Assembly: GCF_028548395.1 (NCBI RefSeq)
Contig: NZ_JAQQLA010000003.1
Span: 682,001-746,000, forward strand
Direction of reading: 5' to 3'
Length of the DNA stretch: 64,000 nucleotides
Origin: Vogesella indigofera
Lineage (GTDB): Bacteria > Pseudomonadota > Gammaproteobacteria > Burkholderiales > Chromobacteriaceae
Shown here one piece after another: positions 36,684 through 46,338 of the stretch; position 1 is the stretch's first letter; each line of letters begins with the position of its first letter. Below the pieces are notes generated by a model. That model saw only the letters and a list, made by a program, of their open reading frames with translations. It was not told the origin of the DNA and made no database searches. The position numbers were made by a program, and so were the translations under genes.

Positions 36684-37082
36684 ATGCTGCTGCAAGGCAT
36701 CCACCACGTGGCGCTGATCTGCCGCGACTACGCGCAGAGCCGTGCCTTCTATCACGACATCCTGCGCCTGCCCATCATCAGCGAGCACTACCGCGCCGAA
36801 CGCGAGTCGTGGAAGCTCAACCTGGCGCTACCCGACGGCAGCCAGCTGGAGCTGTTCAGCTTCCCGTCGCCACCACCCCGCCCCAGCCGTCCGGAGGCCT
36901 GCGGCCTGCGCCACCTCGCCTTCCGCGTCGCCGACCTCGACCACGTCATCGCCACGCTGGCTGCGGCCAACGTGGCCAGTGAAGCGGTGCGCACCGACGA
37001 ATACACCGGCCGTCGCTTCACCTTTATCGCCGATCCGGATGGCCTGCCGCTGGAGCTGTACGAAATGCCGTCGCCATGCTGA
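36684..37082 (+). CDS. VOC-family (glyoxalase-like) protein, YaeR/GloA2 type
   Basis: A 132-residue vicinal-oxygen-chelate protein. The start LLQGIHHVALICRDYAQSRAFYHDIL and the end FIADPDGLPLELYEM are typical of the YaeR/SMU508 group, with metal ligands H7/H8, E56 and E126 placed as expected. The reaction is unproven. It begins one base after the trkA stop and overlaps trkH by seven bases, an unusual insertion between the two Trk genes that predicts co-translation. Confidence 0.88.
   Translation: MLLQGIHHVALICRDYAQSRAFYHDILRLPIISEHYRAERESWKLNLALPDGSQLELFSFPSPPPRPSRPEACGLRHLAFRVADLDHVIATLAAANVASEAVRTDEYTGRRFTFIADPDGLPLELYEMPSPC
36962..36975 (+). repeat. Dispersed motif variant inside the VOC gene
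   Basis: TGCGGCCAACGTGG encodes Ala-Ala-Asn-Val; one core base differs. Confidence 0.5.
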
Positions 37083-38530
37083 AAATCCTGCCCGTCATTC
37101 ACGTCCTCGCCAAGCTGATCATGCTGTTTTCCGGCACCTTCGCCTTTCCGGCGCTGGTGTCCTGGTATTATGACGACGGTACGCTGCCCTACTTTGCCCG
37201 CGCCGCGGCCGTCAGCGGCATCGCCGGCCTTCTGCTGTGGATCGCTACCGCCCGCTTCGAACGCGAACTGAAACCGAAGGACGGCTTCATCCTGGTGACG
37301 CTGCTGTGGGTCACCTTTGCCGTCACCGCCTGCCTGCCTATGCTGTTCTACCTGCCGGGCATGTCGGTGACCAATGCCTTTTTCGAGTCGATGTCGGCGC
37401 TGACCACCACCGGCGCCACCACCATGCAGGGACTGGACCGGCTGCCGCCGTCGATCAACTTCTGGCGTCACTTCCTGACCTGGCTTGGCGGCATGGGCAT
37501 CATCGTGCTGGCGGTGGCGGTGCTGCCGCTGCTGGGCATCGGCGGCATGCAGCTGTACAAGGCGGAAACCCCCGGCCCGATGAAGGACAACAAGCTGGCA
37601 CCGCGCATCGGCCAGACCGCGAAGAACCTGTGGTATGTGTACTCGGCGCTGACCCTCGCCTGCTACGCCAGCCTGCTGCTGGCCGGTATGGCACCGCTGG
37701 ACGCGCTGTGCCACGCCTTTACCGCGGTGGCGCTGGGCGGCTTCTCCACCAAGGACAGCAGCATCAGCCACTTCGATTCTTGGCAGATCGAGGCGGTGCT
37801 GTGCGTGTTCATGATCCTGGCGGCGATGAACTTCGCCACCCACTTCCTCAGCTGGCAGCGCCGCAGCCTGAAAAGCTACTGGCACGACATCGAGGCACGC
37901 TACGTGGTGCTGTTGCTGCTGGGCAGCATCCTGGCGATGAGCCTGTACCTGTGGTGGCAGCAGATCTACACCTTCACCACCGCGCTGCGCTACGTGTCGT
38001 TCAACCTGATCTCGGTGGCCACCGATACCGGCTACGCCAGCACCGACTACGCACAGTGGCCGATATTCGTGCCACTATGGATGCTGTTCCTGTCCTGCCT
38101 CACCGTCAGCTCCGGCTCCACCGGCGGCGGCATCAAGATGATCCGCACCCTGATCCTGACGCGACAGGGCTACCGCGAGATGAGCACCCTGCTGCACCCG
38201 AAAGCGGTGCTGCCGCTGAAGATCGGCAACCGCGTGATTCCAGAGTCGGTCGCCTTTTCGGTGCTGGGTTTCATCTTTGTCTACTTCATGAGCGTGGTGG
38301 TGTTTACCTTCGTGCTGATCGGCAGCGGGCTGGATTTCATCACCGCCTTTACCGCCAGCCTGGCCTGCATCAACAACATCGGCCCCGGGCTGGGGCAGAT
38401 CGGCCCGACCGGGAACTACGCCGGCCTCAGCGATTTCCAAACCTGGGTGTGCACTCTGGCCATGCTGGTGGGCCGCCTTGAGGTGTTCAGCGTCCTGATT
38501 TTGTTTACCCCTACTTTCTGGCGAAAATGA
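37076..38530 (+). CDS. trkH: Trk potassium transporter channel subunit
   Basis: A 484-residue inner-membrane channel of the TrkH/TrkG family, with four MPM repeats and the selectivity-filter type segments ALTTTGATT, TAVALGGFSTKD, SVATDTGYAS and NNIGPGLGQIG. It imports potassium with TrkA as regulator. The start lies inside the VOC gene (seven-base overlap), and the stop overlaps the slt start as AAATGA. Confidence 0.95.
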   Translation: MLKILPVIHVLAKLIMLFSGTFAFPALVSWYYDDGTLPYFARAAAVSGIAGLLLWIATARFERELKPKDGFILVTLLWVTFAVTACLPMLFYLPGMSVTNAFFESMSALTTTGATTMQGLDRLPPSINFWRHFLTWLGGMGIIVLAVAVLPLLGIGGMQLYKAETPGPMKDNKLAPRIGQTAKNLWYVYSALTLACYASLLLAGMAPLDALCHAFTAVALGGFSTKDSSISHFDSWQIEAVLCVFMILAAMNFATHFLSWQRRSLKSYWHDIEARYVVLLLLGSILAMSLYLWWQQIYTFTTALRYVSFNLISVATDTGYASTDYAQWPIFVPLWMLFLSCLTVSSGSTGGGIKMIRTLILTRQGYREMSTLLHPKAVLPLKIGNRVIPESVAFSVLGFIFVYFMSVVVFTFVLIGSGLDFITAFTASLACINNIGPGLGQIGPTGNYAGLSDFQTWVCTLAMLVGRLEVFSVLILFTPTFWRK

Positions 38531-40371
38531 CCATGCGACATTCCTTATCCCTGCTGGCTTTCGCCCTGCTGCCCTGCTTTGCCAACGCCATCAGCGACAA
38601 CACGCTGCTGACCGCGCGCGAAGCCTTCCGCAACAACGACAGCGCCCTGCTGGCCAGCCTCGGCAACGACAGCGGCGAGCGCGACCCGCTCGCCGCGTGG
38701 CCGGGCTACTGGCAGGCGCGACTGGCGCTCGACAACGGCGACGACAACCCGAGCCGCGCCTTCATCAGCAACGGCGGCAACGCCTTCCTGCGCGAGCGGC
38801 TGCTCAACGACTGGGTACAGTCGCTGGGCAAGCGCGGCGACTGGGACGGCATCCTGCGCGTGGCGCCAGCACTGGCCAGCGAAGCGCGCGACGCCGACAG
38901 CAGCTGCTGGCTCGACGTGGCCACCCTCAACCGTCGCCAGACCGTGGCCAGCGCGCCGGACCTGTGGCAGAACGTGCGCCTGTCCGACGGCTGCGCGCGG
39001 CTGGTGGAAGAACAGGCCGCCCGCGGCATCCTGACCCCGGCGCAGACCGAGGCGCGCATGCGCCTGCTGCTGGCCGGCAACTATTTGACCGTAGCACGGC
39101 GACTGGCCGCTGCGGCCAACCTTGGCGAACGCTTCTTCGCGACGGGCGGTGCCGAACAACTGGTGCAGCAACTACTGACCCTCGGCAAGAACAACCCGGT
39201 GGCCGCGCTGGAGCGGGCCGCCGCCAGCGAGGCGATGTTCAGCAAGGCGCAAAGCGGCTTCCTCTACGGCCAGCTGGCACTGCGCAGCGCGCAGCGACTG
39301 GACATGCCGCAGGCGCTGGATGCTTTCGAGCGCGCCGACCCGCAGCAGCTGACCGGCGAACAGTGGGAATGGTGGCTGCGCGCCGCGCTGCGCCAGCAGG
39401 ACTGGGGCCGGCTGGAGCAGCTGAGCCGCCGCCTGCCAGAAGAACTGGCCGGCAAGGGCGCCTGGCAGTACTGGCGCGCGCGCAGCCTGCAGGCGCTGGG
39501 CCGCGGCAACGAGGCCACGCCGCTACTGATCAAGATCAGCTTCGAGCACAACTACTACGGCCTGCTGGCCAAGGAAGAACTGGGCACCACGCTGGAAGCC
39601 CCGCTCAGCCGCAGCCCGACCCCGCTGGCACTGCAGCGCCAGCTGCTGGCCGACCCCGACATCCAGCACGCACTGGCGCTGTTCGAGCTGGCGCTACGCA
39701 GCAACAAGCCGGAGTGGCGCGAAGACGGCCGCCGCGTGTGGCGCTGGGCGCTGCGCGGCCGCAACGACGAGCAGCTGCTGGCCGCCGCCGAGATCGCACT
39801 GGAGCGCAACCTCTACGACATGGCGATCTACGCCGCCGAGCGCACCGTGCGCACCCACGATTTCAGCCTGCGCTTCCTGACCCCTTACCGCGACACCACC
39901 CGCCGCTACGCCAGCCAGCTGGAGATCGACGAAGCCTGGGTTTACGGCCTGATCCGCCAGGAAAGCCGCTTCCTCAACGTCGCCCGTTCCGGCGTCGGCG
40001 CCAGCGGCCTGATGCAGCTGATGCCGTCGACCGCAAAATGGGTGGCCGGCAAGATGGGGCTGCCGAGCTACCAGGTCAACGACGTGGACACCAACATCCG
40101 CCTCGGCACCTGGTACCTGCGCCACGTGCTGGACAACCTGTCCAGCCACCCGGTACTGGCCACCGCCGCCTATAACGCCGGCCCCGGCCGTGCCCGCGGC
40201 TGGCAGGCGGCGATGCCGCTTGAAGGCGCCATTTACGCGGAAACCATTCCGTTTAGCGAAACCCGCGACTATGTTCAGAAGGTGATGGCCAATGCGGTCT
40301 ATTACGCCGGCGCGTTCCGCCAGCCCGGCAACACGCTGAAATCGCGACTGGGCACCATCCCGGCACGCTGA
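38527..40371 (+). CDS. slt: Soluble lytic murein transglycosylase
   Basis: A 614-residue periplasmic peptidoglycan lyase of the Slt70 family. The signal peptide is MTMRHSLSLLAFALLPCFANA. A long superhelical U/L region follows. The C-terminal lysozyme-like domain has catalytic Glu479 in RQESRF, then SGASGLMQLMPSTA-type sequence and AYNAGPGRARGW. The start at 38527 overlaps the trkH stop by four bases; ATG at 38533 is an alternative. Confidence 0.94.
   Translation: MTMRHSLSLLAFALLPCFANAISDNTLLTAREAFRNNDSALLASLGNDSGERDPLAAWPGYWQARLALDNGDDNPSRAFISNGGNAFLRERLLNDWVQSLGKRGDWDGILRVAPALASEARDADSSCWLDVATLNRRQTVASAPDLWQNVRLSDGCARLVEEQAARGILTPAQTEARMRLLLAGNYLTVARRLAAAANLGERFFATGGAEQLVQQLLTLGKNNPVAALERAAASEAMFSKAQSGFLYGQLALRSAQRLDMPQALDAFERADPQQLTGEQWEWWLRAALRQQDWGRLEQLSRRLPEELAGKGAWQYWRARSLQALGRGNEATPLLIKISFEHNYYGLLAKEELGTTLEAPLSRSPTPLALQRQLLADPDIQHALALFELALRSNKPEWREDGRRVWRWALRGRNDEQLLAAAEIALERNLYDMAIYAAERTVRTHDFSLRFLTPYRDTTRRYASQLEIDEAWVYGLIRQESRFLNVARSGVGASGLMQLMPSTAKWVAGKMGLPSYQVNDVDTNIRLGTWYLRHVLDNLSSHPVLATAAYNAGPGRARGWQAAMPLEGAIYAETIPFSETRDYVQKVMANAVYYAGAFRQPGNTLKSRLGTIPAR
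39110..39125 (+). repeat. Dispersed motif copy inside slt
   Basis: CTGCGGCCAACCTTGG encodes Ala-Ala-Asn-Leu in the superhelical region. Confidence 0.8.
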
Positions 40372-40395
40372 CCGGCATTCCGACAGGGAGACAAT

Positions 40396-41346
40396 ATGCA
40401 CCAATTCAACAGAATCGCCGTGATCGGTGGCGCCGGCTTTGTCGGCAGCTACATTGCCGAAGAGCTGACCCGCTACGGGGCGCAACTGAGCATCGCCACC
40501 CGCCGCCGTGAGCGGCACAAGGGCCTGCTGCTGCACCTGCCGAGCGCAGACCTCGTCGAAACCAACGTCCACGACGCGGGCCAGCTGGAACAGTTTCTCG
40601 CCGGCCACGACGCGGTGGTCAGCATGGTCGGCATCCTGCACGGCTCGCGCAACGACTTCGAAAAGGCGCACGTGCAGCTGGTTGGCAAGATCATCGCCGC
40701 CTGCAAGAGCCAGGGCATCCGCCGCGTCGTCCACATCAGCGCACTGGGCGCCGGCGAAACCGCGCCCAGCGACTACCAGCAGACCAAGGGCAAGGCCGAG
40801 CGCCTGCTGCGCGACAGCGATCTGGACGTCACCATCCTGCGCCCGTCGGTGATTTTCGGCGCCGGCGACAGCTTCCTGACCCTATTTGCCCGCCTAGCCG
40901 CCGTCGCGCCGGTCATCCCGCTGGCCGGCGCCGACACCCGCTTCGCGCCGGTATGGGTCGAGGACGTCGCCCGCGCGGTGCGCGTCTGCCTGGAGCAGGA
41001 TGCCAGCATCGGCCAGACGCTGGAGCTGACCGGCCCCAAGACCTACACCCTGCGCCAGCTGGTGGCCTATGCGGCCAACCTTGCCGGCCATCCGCGCACG
41101 CTGATCGCGCTGCCGGAAAGCCTCGCCATGCTGCAGGCGACGCTGATGGAGCTGCTGCCCGGCAAGCCGCCGCTGAGCCGCGACAACGTGCGCTCGCTGC
41201 GGGTCGATAATGTCAGCCAGCAGCCGTTCCCGGCGCTGCTCGGCTTCAGCCCGACGGCACTGGAGGCGGTGGCGCCGCTCTACCTCGGCGAGCAGGAATT
41301 CAACCGTCAGCTCGACCGCTACCGCAAACAGGCCGCCCGCCGATGA
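40396..41346 (+). CDS. NDUFA9-like NAD(P)-binding SDR protein
   Basis: A 316-residue extended/atypical short-chain dehydrogenase. The Rossmann motif [10 protein letters not shown] is at residues 11-20, SMVGIL near 76, and YQQTKGKAE, with the YxxxK pair, near 127. It resembles the complex-I NDUFA9 subunit family, whose bacterial members have no settled reaction. GGGAG precedes the ATG, and its stop overlaps the cca start by four bases. It may act on a quinone- or lipid-related substrate; the sequence does not decide this. Confidence 0.85.
   Translation: MHQFNRIAVIGGAGFVGSYIAEELTRYGAQLSIATRRRERHKGLLLHLPSADLVETNVHDAGQLEQFLAGHDAVVSMVGILHGSRNDFEKAHVQLVGKIIAACKSQGIRRVVHISALGAGETAPSDYQQTKGKAERLLRDSDLDVTILRPSVIFGAGDSFLTLFARLAAVAPVIPLAGADTRFAPVWVEDVARAVRVCLEQDASIGQTLELTGPKTYTLRQLVAYAANLAGHPRTLIALPESLAMLQATLMELLPGKPPLSRDNVRSLRVDNVSQQPFPALLGFSPTALEAVAPLYLGEQEFNRQLDRYRKQAARR
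41069..41083 (+). repeat. Dispersed motif copy inside the SDR gene
   Basis: ATGCGGCCAACCTTG encodes Ala-Ala-Asn-Leu. Confidence 0.8.
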
Positions 41347-42578
41347 AGTGCTACATCGTCGGCGGTGCCGTGCGCGACCGCCTGCTCGGGCTGCCGGTAG
41401 CCGACCGCGACTGGGTGGTGGTCGGCGCCACGCCGGAGATGATGCAGGCGCGCGGCTTCCGCCCGGTGGGCAAGGATTTCCCGGTGTTCCTGCACCCGCA
41501 AACGCAGGAGGAGTACGCGCTGGCGCGCACCGAACGCAAGAGCGGGCGCGGCTACCACGGCTTCGTGTTCCACACCTCGCCGGAGGTGACGCTGGAGGAA
41601 GACCTGATCCGCCGCGACCTCACCATCAACGCCATCGCCGAGGACGAGCACGGCGCGCTGACCGACCCCTACGGCGGCCAGGCCGACCTGCAGGCGCGGC
41701 TGCTGCGCCACGTCAGCCCGGCCTTTGCCGAAGACCCGGTACGCATTCTGCGCCTGGCGCGCTTCGCCGCGCGCTTCGACTTTGCCGTGGCGCCGGAGAC
41801 CATGCAGCTGATGCGTGACATGGTGGCCGCCGGCGAGGCCGACGCGCTGGTGGCGGAGCGGGTCTGGCAGGAGCTGGCCAAGGGGCTGATGACGGCCAAA
41901 CCTTCGCGCATGCTGCAGGTACTGCGCGACTGCGGCGCGCTGGCGCGACTGCTGCCGGAGCTGGACGCGCTGTTCGGCGTGCCGCAACGCGCCGACTACC
42001 ACCCGGAAATCGACACCGGCGACCACGTGATGCGCGTGCTGGATTACGCCGCCGCCTGCGGCCAACCTTTGACGGTGCGCTTTGCCGCGCTGATGCACGA
42101 CCTGGGCAAGGCGCGCACGCCGGCGGAGATCCTGCCGCGCCACATCGGTCACGAGGCGCGCGGCGAGCGGCCGCTGCTGGCGCTGTGCGAGCGGCTGCGG
42201 GTACCGGCCGACTGCCGCGATCTGGCACGACTGGCCACCCTCTACCACACCAAGATCCACCGCGCCGCCGAACTGCGCGCCGATACCGTGCTGCGCCTGC
42301 TGCGCGACTGCGATGCGCTGCGGCGGCCGGAGCGCTTCCTGCAACTGCTGGACACGTGCGTCGCCGATGCCCGCGGCCGCCTGCACTTCGAGACCTGCGA
42401 CTACCCGCAGGCCGAGTGGCTGCGGCAACTGCTGGCCGCGGCGCAGTCGGTCGATGCCGGCGCCGTCGCCCGCGACTGCGCCGACAAGCGCGACATCCCG
42501 CAGGCGGTGGACCGCGCCCGCGTCGCCGCCATCGCCGCTTGCCGCCGGCAGCTGTTCCCCGCCGCAAGCCAGCCGTGA
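41343..42578 (+). CDS. cca: Multifunctional CCA-adding tRNA nucleotidyltransferase
   Basis: A 411-residue enzyme that adds or repairs the tRNA 3-prime CCA end. The class II nucleotidyltransferase motif is GGAVRD (residues 7-12) with catalytic D21 and D23 in [16 protein letters not shown] and [16 protein letters not shown] follow, as does a C-terminal HD domain (MHDLGKAR near 252), as in E. coli Cca with its phosphohydrolase activity. The start overlaps the previous stop (ATGA), and its own stop overlaps the next start (GTGA). Confidence 0.95.
   Translation: MKCYIVGGAVRDRLLGLPVADRDWVVVGATPEMMQARGFRPVGKDFPVFLHPQTQEEYALARTERKSGRGYHGFVFHTSPEVTLEEDLIRRDLTINAIAEDEHGALTDPYGGQADLQARLLRHVSPAFAEDPVRILRLARFAARFDFAVAPETMQLMRDMVAAGEADALVAERVWQELAKGLMTAKPSRMLQVLRDCGALARLLPELDALFGVPQRADYHPEIDTGDHVMRVLDYAAACGQPLTVRFAALMHDLGKARTPAEILPRHIGHEARGERPLLALCERLRVPADCRDLARLATLYHTKIHRAAELRADTVLRLLRDCDALRRPERFLQLLDTCVADARGRLHFETCDYPQAEWLRQLLAAAQSVDAGAVARDCADKRDIPQAVDRARVAAIAACRRQLFPAASQP
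42056..42071 (+). repeat. Dispersed motif copy inside cca
   Basis: CTGCGGCCAACCTTTG encodes Cys-Gly-Gln-Pro-Leu, next to the HD-domain helix; a different frame from the neighbouring Ala-Ala-Asn-Leu copies. Confidence 0.8.
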
Positions 42579-43687
42579 GCACGCTCGATGTCACGCTGCT
42601 GCGCGGCGGCACCAGCAAGGGCCTGTTTTTCCGCCACGACGACCTGCCGCCGGCCGGCGCGGCGCGCGACGCACTACTGCTGCGCGTGCTGGGCAGCCCC
42701 GACCCCTACGGCAAGCAGATCGACGGCCTCGGCACCGGCATCTCCACCACCAGCAAGGTGGTACTGCTGCGGCCGTCGCAGCGTGACGACCACGACATCG
42801 ACTACCTGTTCGGCCACGTGTCGATAGCCGAGCCGCTGATCGACTGGTCAGGCAACTGCGGCAACCTCAGCGCGGCGGTGCCGCTGTTCGCGCTGCTGCA
42901 GGGCATGGTGGCGCACGCGCCGCGCGACGGCGCCGTCAGCGTGCGCATCTGGCAGGCCAATATCGGCAAGACCATCATCGCCGAGCTGACCATGCGCGAC
43001 GGCCAGCCACAATGGGAAGGCGACTACCGCATCGACGGCGTCACCTTTCCCGGCGCGCCGCTGACGCTGCGTTTTCTCGACCCCGCCGGCGGTGCCAGCG
43101 GCCGGCTGTTCCCCACCGGCCGCGTCTGTGACCAGCTGAGCCTGCCGGACGGCAGCACCCTGGCCGCCACGCTGATCGACGCCGGCAACCCGACCGTGTT
43201 CGTGCGCGCCGCCGATGTCGGCCTCGCCGGTGACGAGCGCGGCGACATTGCCGATACCGCGATCAACGGGCGGCTGGAGTGGGCGCGCGCCGCCGGCGCG
43301 GTGGCGATGGGCCTCTGTGCAGACATCGACAGCGCCAGCCGCGAGCGGCCGGCGACGCCGAAGGTGAGCTTTGTGTCGCCCGGCACGGAACCCGGCGTGG
43401 CACTGACCGCGCGCATCCTGTCGATGGGCCGGCTGCACCACGCCTATACCGGCACCGGCGCCATCGCGCTGGCGGCGGCGGCCGCGATCGACGGCACGCT
43501 GGTGGCCGAAGCCTGCGGCGGCGTGGTGCGCGGCGCGGCGCTGCGCTTCGGCCATGCCAGCGGCCAGCAGCAGCTGGAGGCACGACTGTCGCCGGGCGCC
43601 GCCGGCTGGCACATCGACGAGGTGGTGATGACGCGCACCGCGCGGCCGCTGCTGCAGGGCAGCCTGTTCCTGCCGAGCCAGTACTGA
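42575..43687 (+). CDS. PrpF-family isomerase (2-methylaconitate isomerase-like)
   Basis: A 370-residue PrpF-domain protein with the two-fold diaminopimelate-epimerase-like architecture. Signatures are [17 protein letters not shown] at the start, [10 protein letters not shown] near residue 51 and the catalytic-type NCGNL near residue 94. PrpF acts with AcnD in the methylcitrate cycle, but no prp gene is nearby, so the substrate may differ (4-oxalomesaconate tautomerases are relatives). The GTG start at 42575 overlaps the cca stop by four bases. It ends the trkA-initiated gene run. Confidence 0.87.
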   Translation: MSTLDVTLLRGGTSKGLFFRHDDLPPAGAARDALLLRVLGSPDPYGKQIDGLGTGISTTSKVVLLRPSQRDDHDIDYLFGHVSIAEPLIDWSGNCGNLSAAVPLFALLQGMVAHAPRDGAVSVRIWQANIGKTIIAELTMRDGQPQWEGDYRIDGVTFPGAPLTLRFLDPAGGASGRLFPTGRVCDQLSLPDGSTLAATLIDAGNPTVFVRAADVGLAGDERGDIADTAINGRLEWARAAGAVAMGLCADIDSASRERPATPKVSFVSPGTEPGVALTARILSMGRLHHAYTGTGAIALAAAAAIDGTLVAEACGGVVRGAALRFGHASGQQQLEARLSPGAAGWHIDEVVMTRTARPLLQGSLFLPSQY

Positions 43688-43690
43688 CTA

Positions 43691-43723
43691 TTGCGGCCAA
43701 CCTTGCGCCAAGGTTGGCCGCAA
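43691..43723. terminator. Inverted pair of dispersed motifs after the PrpF gene
   Basis: TTGCGGCCAACCTTG, loop CGC, and CAAGGTTGGCCGCAA form a perfect 15-bp stem three bases after the stop codon. It is the mirror arrangement of the pair after fliW, with the same loop. No T run follows. Confidence 0.8.
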
Positions 43724-43793
43724 CGGCGCCCCATTAGCTCCTTGTCATCACATGCTGGCATACTGCGGCTTTCCCCCTGCACCAGGAGCCACC

Positions 43794-44642
43794 ATGGCCA
43801 TCCTTATCCTGTTCGGCCTCATCACCCTCATCGTCATCGCCGGCCTGCGCGTCATCGATCAGCAGACGCTGGCCATCGTCGAGACCTTCGGCAAGTTCGC
43901 GCGCGTGCTCACCCCGGGCCTGAACTGGATCATCCCCGGCGTGCAACGCATCGCCTGCCTGATGGACCTGCGCGTGCAGGAGCTGTCGGCGCAGGTCGAA
44001 GTCAAGACCCGCGACAATATGTTCGTCGCCCTGCCGGTGGCGATCATGGTGCGGGTTATTCCGGAGCGCGCCGCCGATGCCTTCTACCAACTGGCGTCGC
44101 CGCAGGAGCAGGTCAAGACCTGGGTGCTGAACACCCTGCGCTCGTCCACCGCGGCGATGACGCTGATGAACATGTACGAGGACCGCGACGAGCTGGCGCA
44201 GCAGATGCAGGCCAGCCTCGCCGAGCGCATGGGCACCTACGGCTACGAGATCGTCAGCGTACTGATCGACCAGCCGACGGTGTCGGAAGAGGTGCAGCAC
44301 GCGTTCAACAGCGTGATCGCCTCCGAGCGCAAGCGCGAGGCGGCGGTGCAGGAAGCGGAGGCCAAGCGCATCCTGATCGTCGGCGAAGCCCGCGCCGAGG
44401 CCGAATCGCAGCAGCTGCGCGCCGAGGGCCTCGCCCGCGCCCGCACGGTGCTGGCCGCCAGCCTGACCGAGGCCATCGCCCAGGCCAAGGGCAGCGGCAT
44501 CAGCGAGAACGACATCATGTACCTGCTGCTGGAAACCAACCGCCTCGACACCGTGAAATACGCCAGTGAAAAGGGCAAGCTGGTGCTGATGGACCTGCGC
44601 GCGCCGGCCAGCCAGGCCGGGCTGCAGATTCCGCTGGATTAA
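43794..44642 (+). CDS. SPFH/Band-7 (stomatin/prohibitin-like) membrane protein
   Basis: A 282-residue protein with one N-terminal membrane helix (MAILILFGLITLIVIAGL) followed by a Band-7 domain (VETFGKFARVLTPGLNWIIPG) and a charged coiled-coil tail (ERKREAAVQEAEAKRILIVGEARAEAESQ). Such proteins form membrane microdomain scaffolds, often with an NfeD partner or FtsH; neither is adjacent. AGGAG precedes the ATG at 43794. It stands between two motif-pair terminators, so it is probably monocistronic. Confidence 0.9.
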   Translation: MAILILFGLITLIVIAGLRVIDQQTLAIVETFGKFARVLTPGLNWIIPGVQRIACLMDLRVQELSAQVEVKTRDNMFVALPVAIMVRVIPERAADAFYQLASPQEQVKTWVLNTLRSSTAAMTLMNMYEDRDELAQQMQASLAERMGTYGYEIVSVLIDQPTVSEEVQHAFNSVIASERKREAAVQEAEAKRILIVGEARAEAESQQLRAEGLARARTVLAASLTEAIAQAKGSGISENDIMYLLLETNRLDTVKYASEKGKLVLMDLRAPASQAGLQIPLD

Positions 44643-44667
44643 GCCGGCCCCGTCCGCATCACAGACC

Positions 44668-44702
44668 AAGCTTGGCCGCAATATTGCGGCCAAGCTTTTT
44701 TG
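44668..44702 (+). terminator. Terminator made of an inverted pair of a motif variant
   Basis: AAGCTTGGCCGCAA, TA, then TTGCGGCCAAGCTT and six T. Both arms carry the same change (GCCAAG for GCCAAC), so pairing is kept while the motif is altered. This one has a proper T run and ends the SPFH gene. Confidence 0.88.
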
Positions 44703-44823
44703 CGTTTCGGCCGCTGCCACGATGCGGCAAGCTTATTGACGTTGCACCGCGGCAGCGGGCATGATGCCAGAGCGCAAAACAGCGGGATTCACCCGTGCTG
44801 CAGACAAAGGAATCGGAGAAACC

Positions 44824-45135
44824 ATGAGTCAGTTCGACAACGTCAGCGTTGTAAAAGAAGCCAATGTTTATTTTGACGGCAAGTGCGTCAGCCACGGCAT
44901 CATCATGCCGGACGGCAGCCGCAAGTCCGTCGGCGTGATCCTGCCGGCCAAGCTGCTGTTCAGCACCGGCGCCCCGGAAATCATGGAAATCCTGGCCGGC
45001 GAGTGCAAGGTCACCCTCGCCGGCGAAACCAGCGCCAGCAGCTACAAGGCCGGCGACTCGTTCAAGGTGCCGGGCGAAAGCTCGTTCCAGATCGAGGTCA
45101 GCGACACCGTGCACTACGTCTGCCACTTCGGCTGA
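44824..45135 (+). CDS. ppnP: Pyrimidine/purine nucleoside phosphorylase
   Basis: A 103-residue cupin-fold protein of the DUF1255/PpnP family, which splits nucleosides to base and ribose-1-phosphate. The sequence [23 protein letters not shown] at the start and [14 protein letters not shown] and [16 protein letters not shown] segments match the family. GGAGAAACC precedes the ATG. It is flanked by terminators on both sides, so it is a single-gene unit. Confidence 0.93.
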   Translation: MSQFDNVSVVKEANVYFDGKCVSHGIIMPDGSRKSVGVILPAKLLFSTGAPEIMEILAGECKVTLAGETSASSYKAGDSFKVPGESSFQIEVSDTVHYVCHFG

Positions 45136-45157
45136 GCCGTACGCCGGCACGACCAGC

Positions 45158-45186
45158 GGGGCCACTTCGGTGGCCCTGTTTTTTTT
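45158..45186 (+). terminator. ppnP terminator
   Basis: GGGGCCAC, a TTCG tetraloop, GTGGCCCT and then eight T form a strong terminator 22 bases past the stop. Confidence 0.92.
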
Positions 45187-45197
45187 GCGGCCAACCT
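45185..45197 (+). repeat. Dispersed motif copy abutting the ppnP T run
   Basis: TTGCGGCCAACCT continues directly from the terminator T run; the last core base differs. Confidence 0.55.
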
Positions 45198-45312
45198 CGA
45201 CTACGCCATTGGGGGTGGCCGCTTCCGCCGGATGGTCGCCCTTGACCCAGGACAAGGCCGCCCGCCCTGCCGCTTGCTACTGTGCGCCGGTCCCGACTGA
45301 CGGAAACACAGC

Positions 45313-46320
45313 ATGCAACGTCTTCCCGAACTGATCTGCCCGGCGGGCAGCCTGCCCGCGCTGAAGGCCGCCATCGACAATGGCGCGGACGCGGTCTATC
45401 TCGGCCTCAAGAATGATACCAACGCCCGCAATTTTGCCGGGCTGAACTTCGACCACCGCAGTGCCAGCGAGGGCATCCGCTATGCCCGCGACCGCAAGCG
45501 CAAGGTGCTGATGGCGATCAACACCTACGCCCGCGGCGGCGACAGCCTGCGCTGGCGCGCCGCCATCGACGAGGCCGCCGCGCTGGGCGTCGACGCGGTG
45601 ATCCTCGCCGACCTGGGGCTGCTCGCCTACGCGCACGAACGCTACCCGGCGCTGCGCCTGCACCTGTCGGTACAGGGCTCGGCCACCAACTACGAAGCCA
45701 TCAATCTGGCGCAATCGCTGTTCGGCGTGCAGCGCGCGGTATTGCCGCGGGTGCTGACGCTGGATCAGGTGCGCCACGTGATTGCCAATACCAGCGTCGA
45801 AATCGAGGTGTTCGGCTTCGGCAGCCTGTGCGTGATGGTGGAAGGCCGCTGCCTGCTGTCCAGCTACGCTACCGGCGAATCGCCGAACAGCCACGGCGTC
45901 TGTTCGCCGGCGCGCTTCGTGCGCTGGGAAGACAACGGCCAGGGCATGGACGCCCGCCTCAACCACATCCTGATCGACCGCTACGGCGCCAGCGAAACCG
46001 CCGGCTACCCGACGCTGTGCAAGGGCCGCTTCGAGGTGGAGGGCCACACCGATTACGTGCTGGAACAGCCATCCAGCCTCAATGTGCTGGCGATGCTGCC
46101 GCAGCTGCTGGACGCCGGCGTCGCCGCGATCAAGGTCGAAGGCCGCCAGCGCAGCCCGGCCTATGTCGCGCAGGTCACCCGCGCGCTGCGCGAAGCACTG
46201 GATCAGGCCGGCCAGAGCGCACAACGCTTCAGCGTCAAGCCGGCCTGGCAACAGGCGCTAGCCAAGGTGTCGGAAGGCCAGCAGGTCACGCTCGGCGCCT
46301 ACGACCGGCCGTGGAAATAA
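45313..46320 (+). CDS. ubiU: Oxygen-independent ubiquinone hydroxylation protein UbiU
   Basis: A 335-residue U32-family protein. UbiU and UbiV form a 4Fe-4S heterodimer that hydroxylates ubiquinone precursors without oxygen. The start is ELICPAGSLPALKAAIDNGADAVYLG. Cluster cysteines are visible in SLCVMVEGRCLLSSY, HGVCSPARF and YPTLCKGRF. It is followed by ubiV and ubiT in the usual order. It has a possible but poor FNR/Anr-like half-palindrome (TTGAC-N4-GACAA) about 60 bases upstream. Confidence 0.93.
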   Translation: MQRLPELICPAGSLPALKAAIDNGADAVYLGLKNDTNARNFAGLNFDHRSASEGIRYARDRKRKVLMAINTYARGGDSLRWRAAIDEAAALGVDAVILADLGLLAYAHERYPALRLHLSVQGSATNYEAINLAQSLFGVQRAVLPRVLTLDQVRHVIANTSVEIEVFGFGSLCVMVEGRCLLSSYATGESPNSHGVCSPARFVRWEDNGQGMDARLNHILIDRYGASETAGYPTLCKGRFEVEGHTDYVLEQPSSLNVLAMLPQLLDAGVAAIKVEGRQRSPAYVAQVTRALREALDQAGQSAQRFSVKPAWQQALAKVSEGQQVTLGAYDRPWK

Positions 46321-46338
46321 CAAGGAGACGCTTCAGTC

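Noticed and set aside
45242..45255. FNR/Anr box before ubiU as a firm feature
   Set aside because: Only seven of ten consensus positions match and the two halves are not complementary; kept as a remark, not as a feature.
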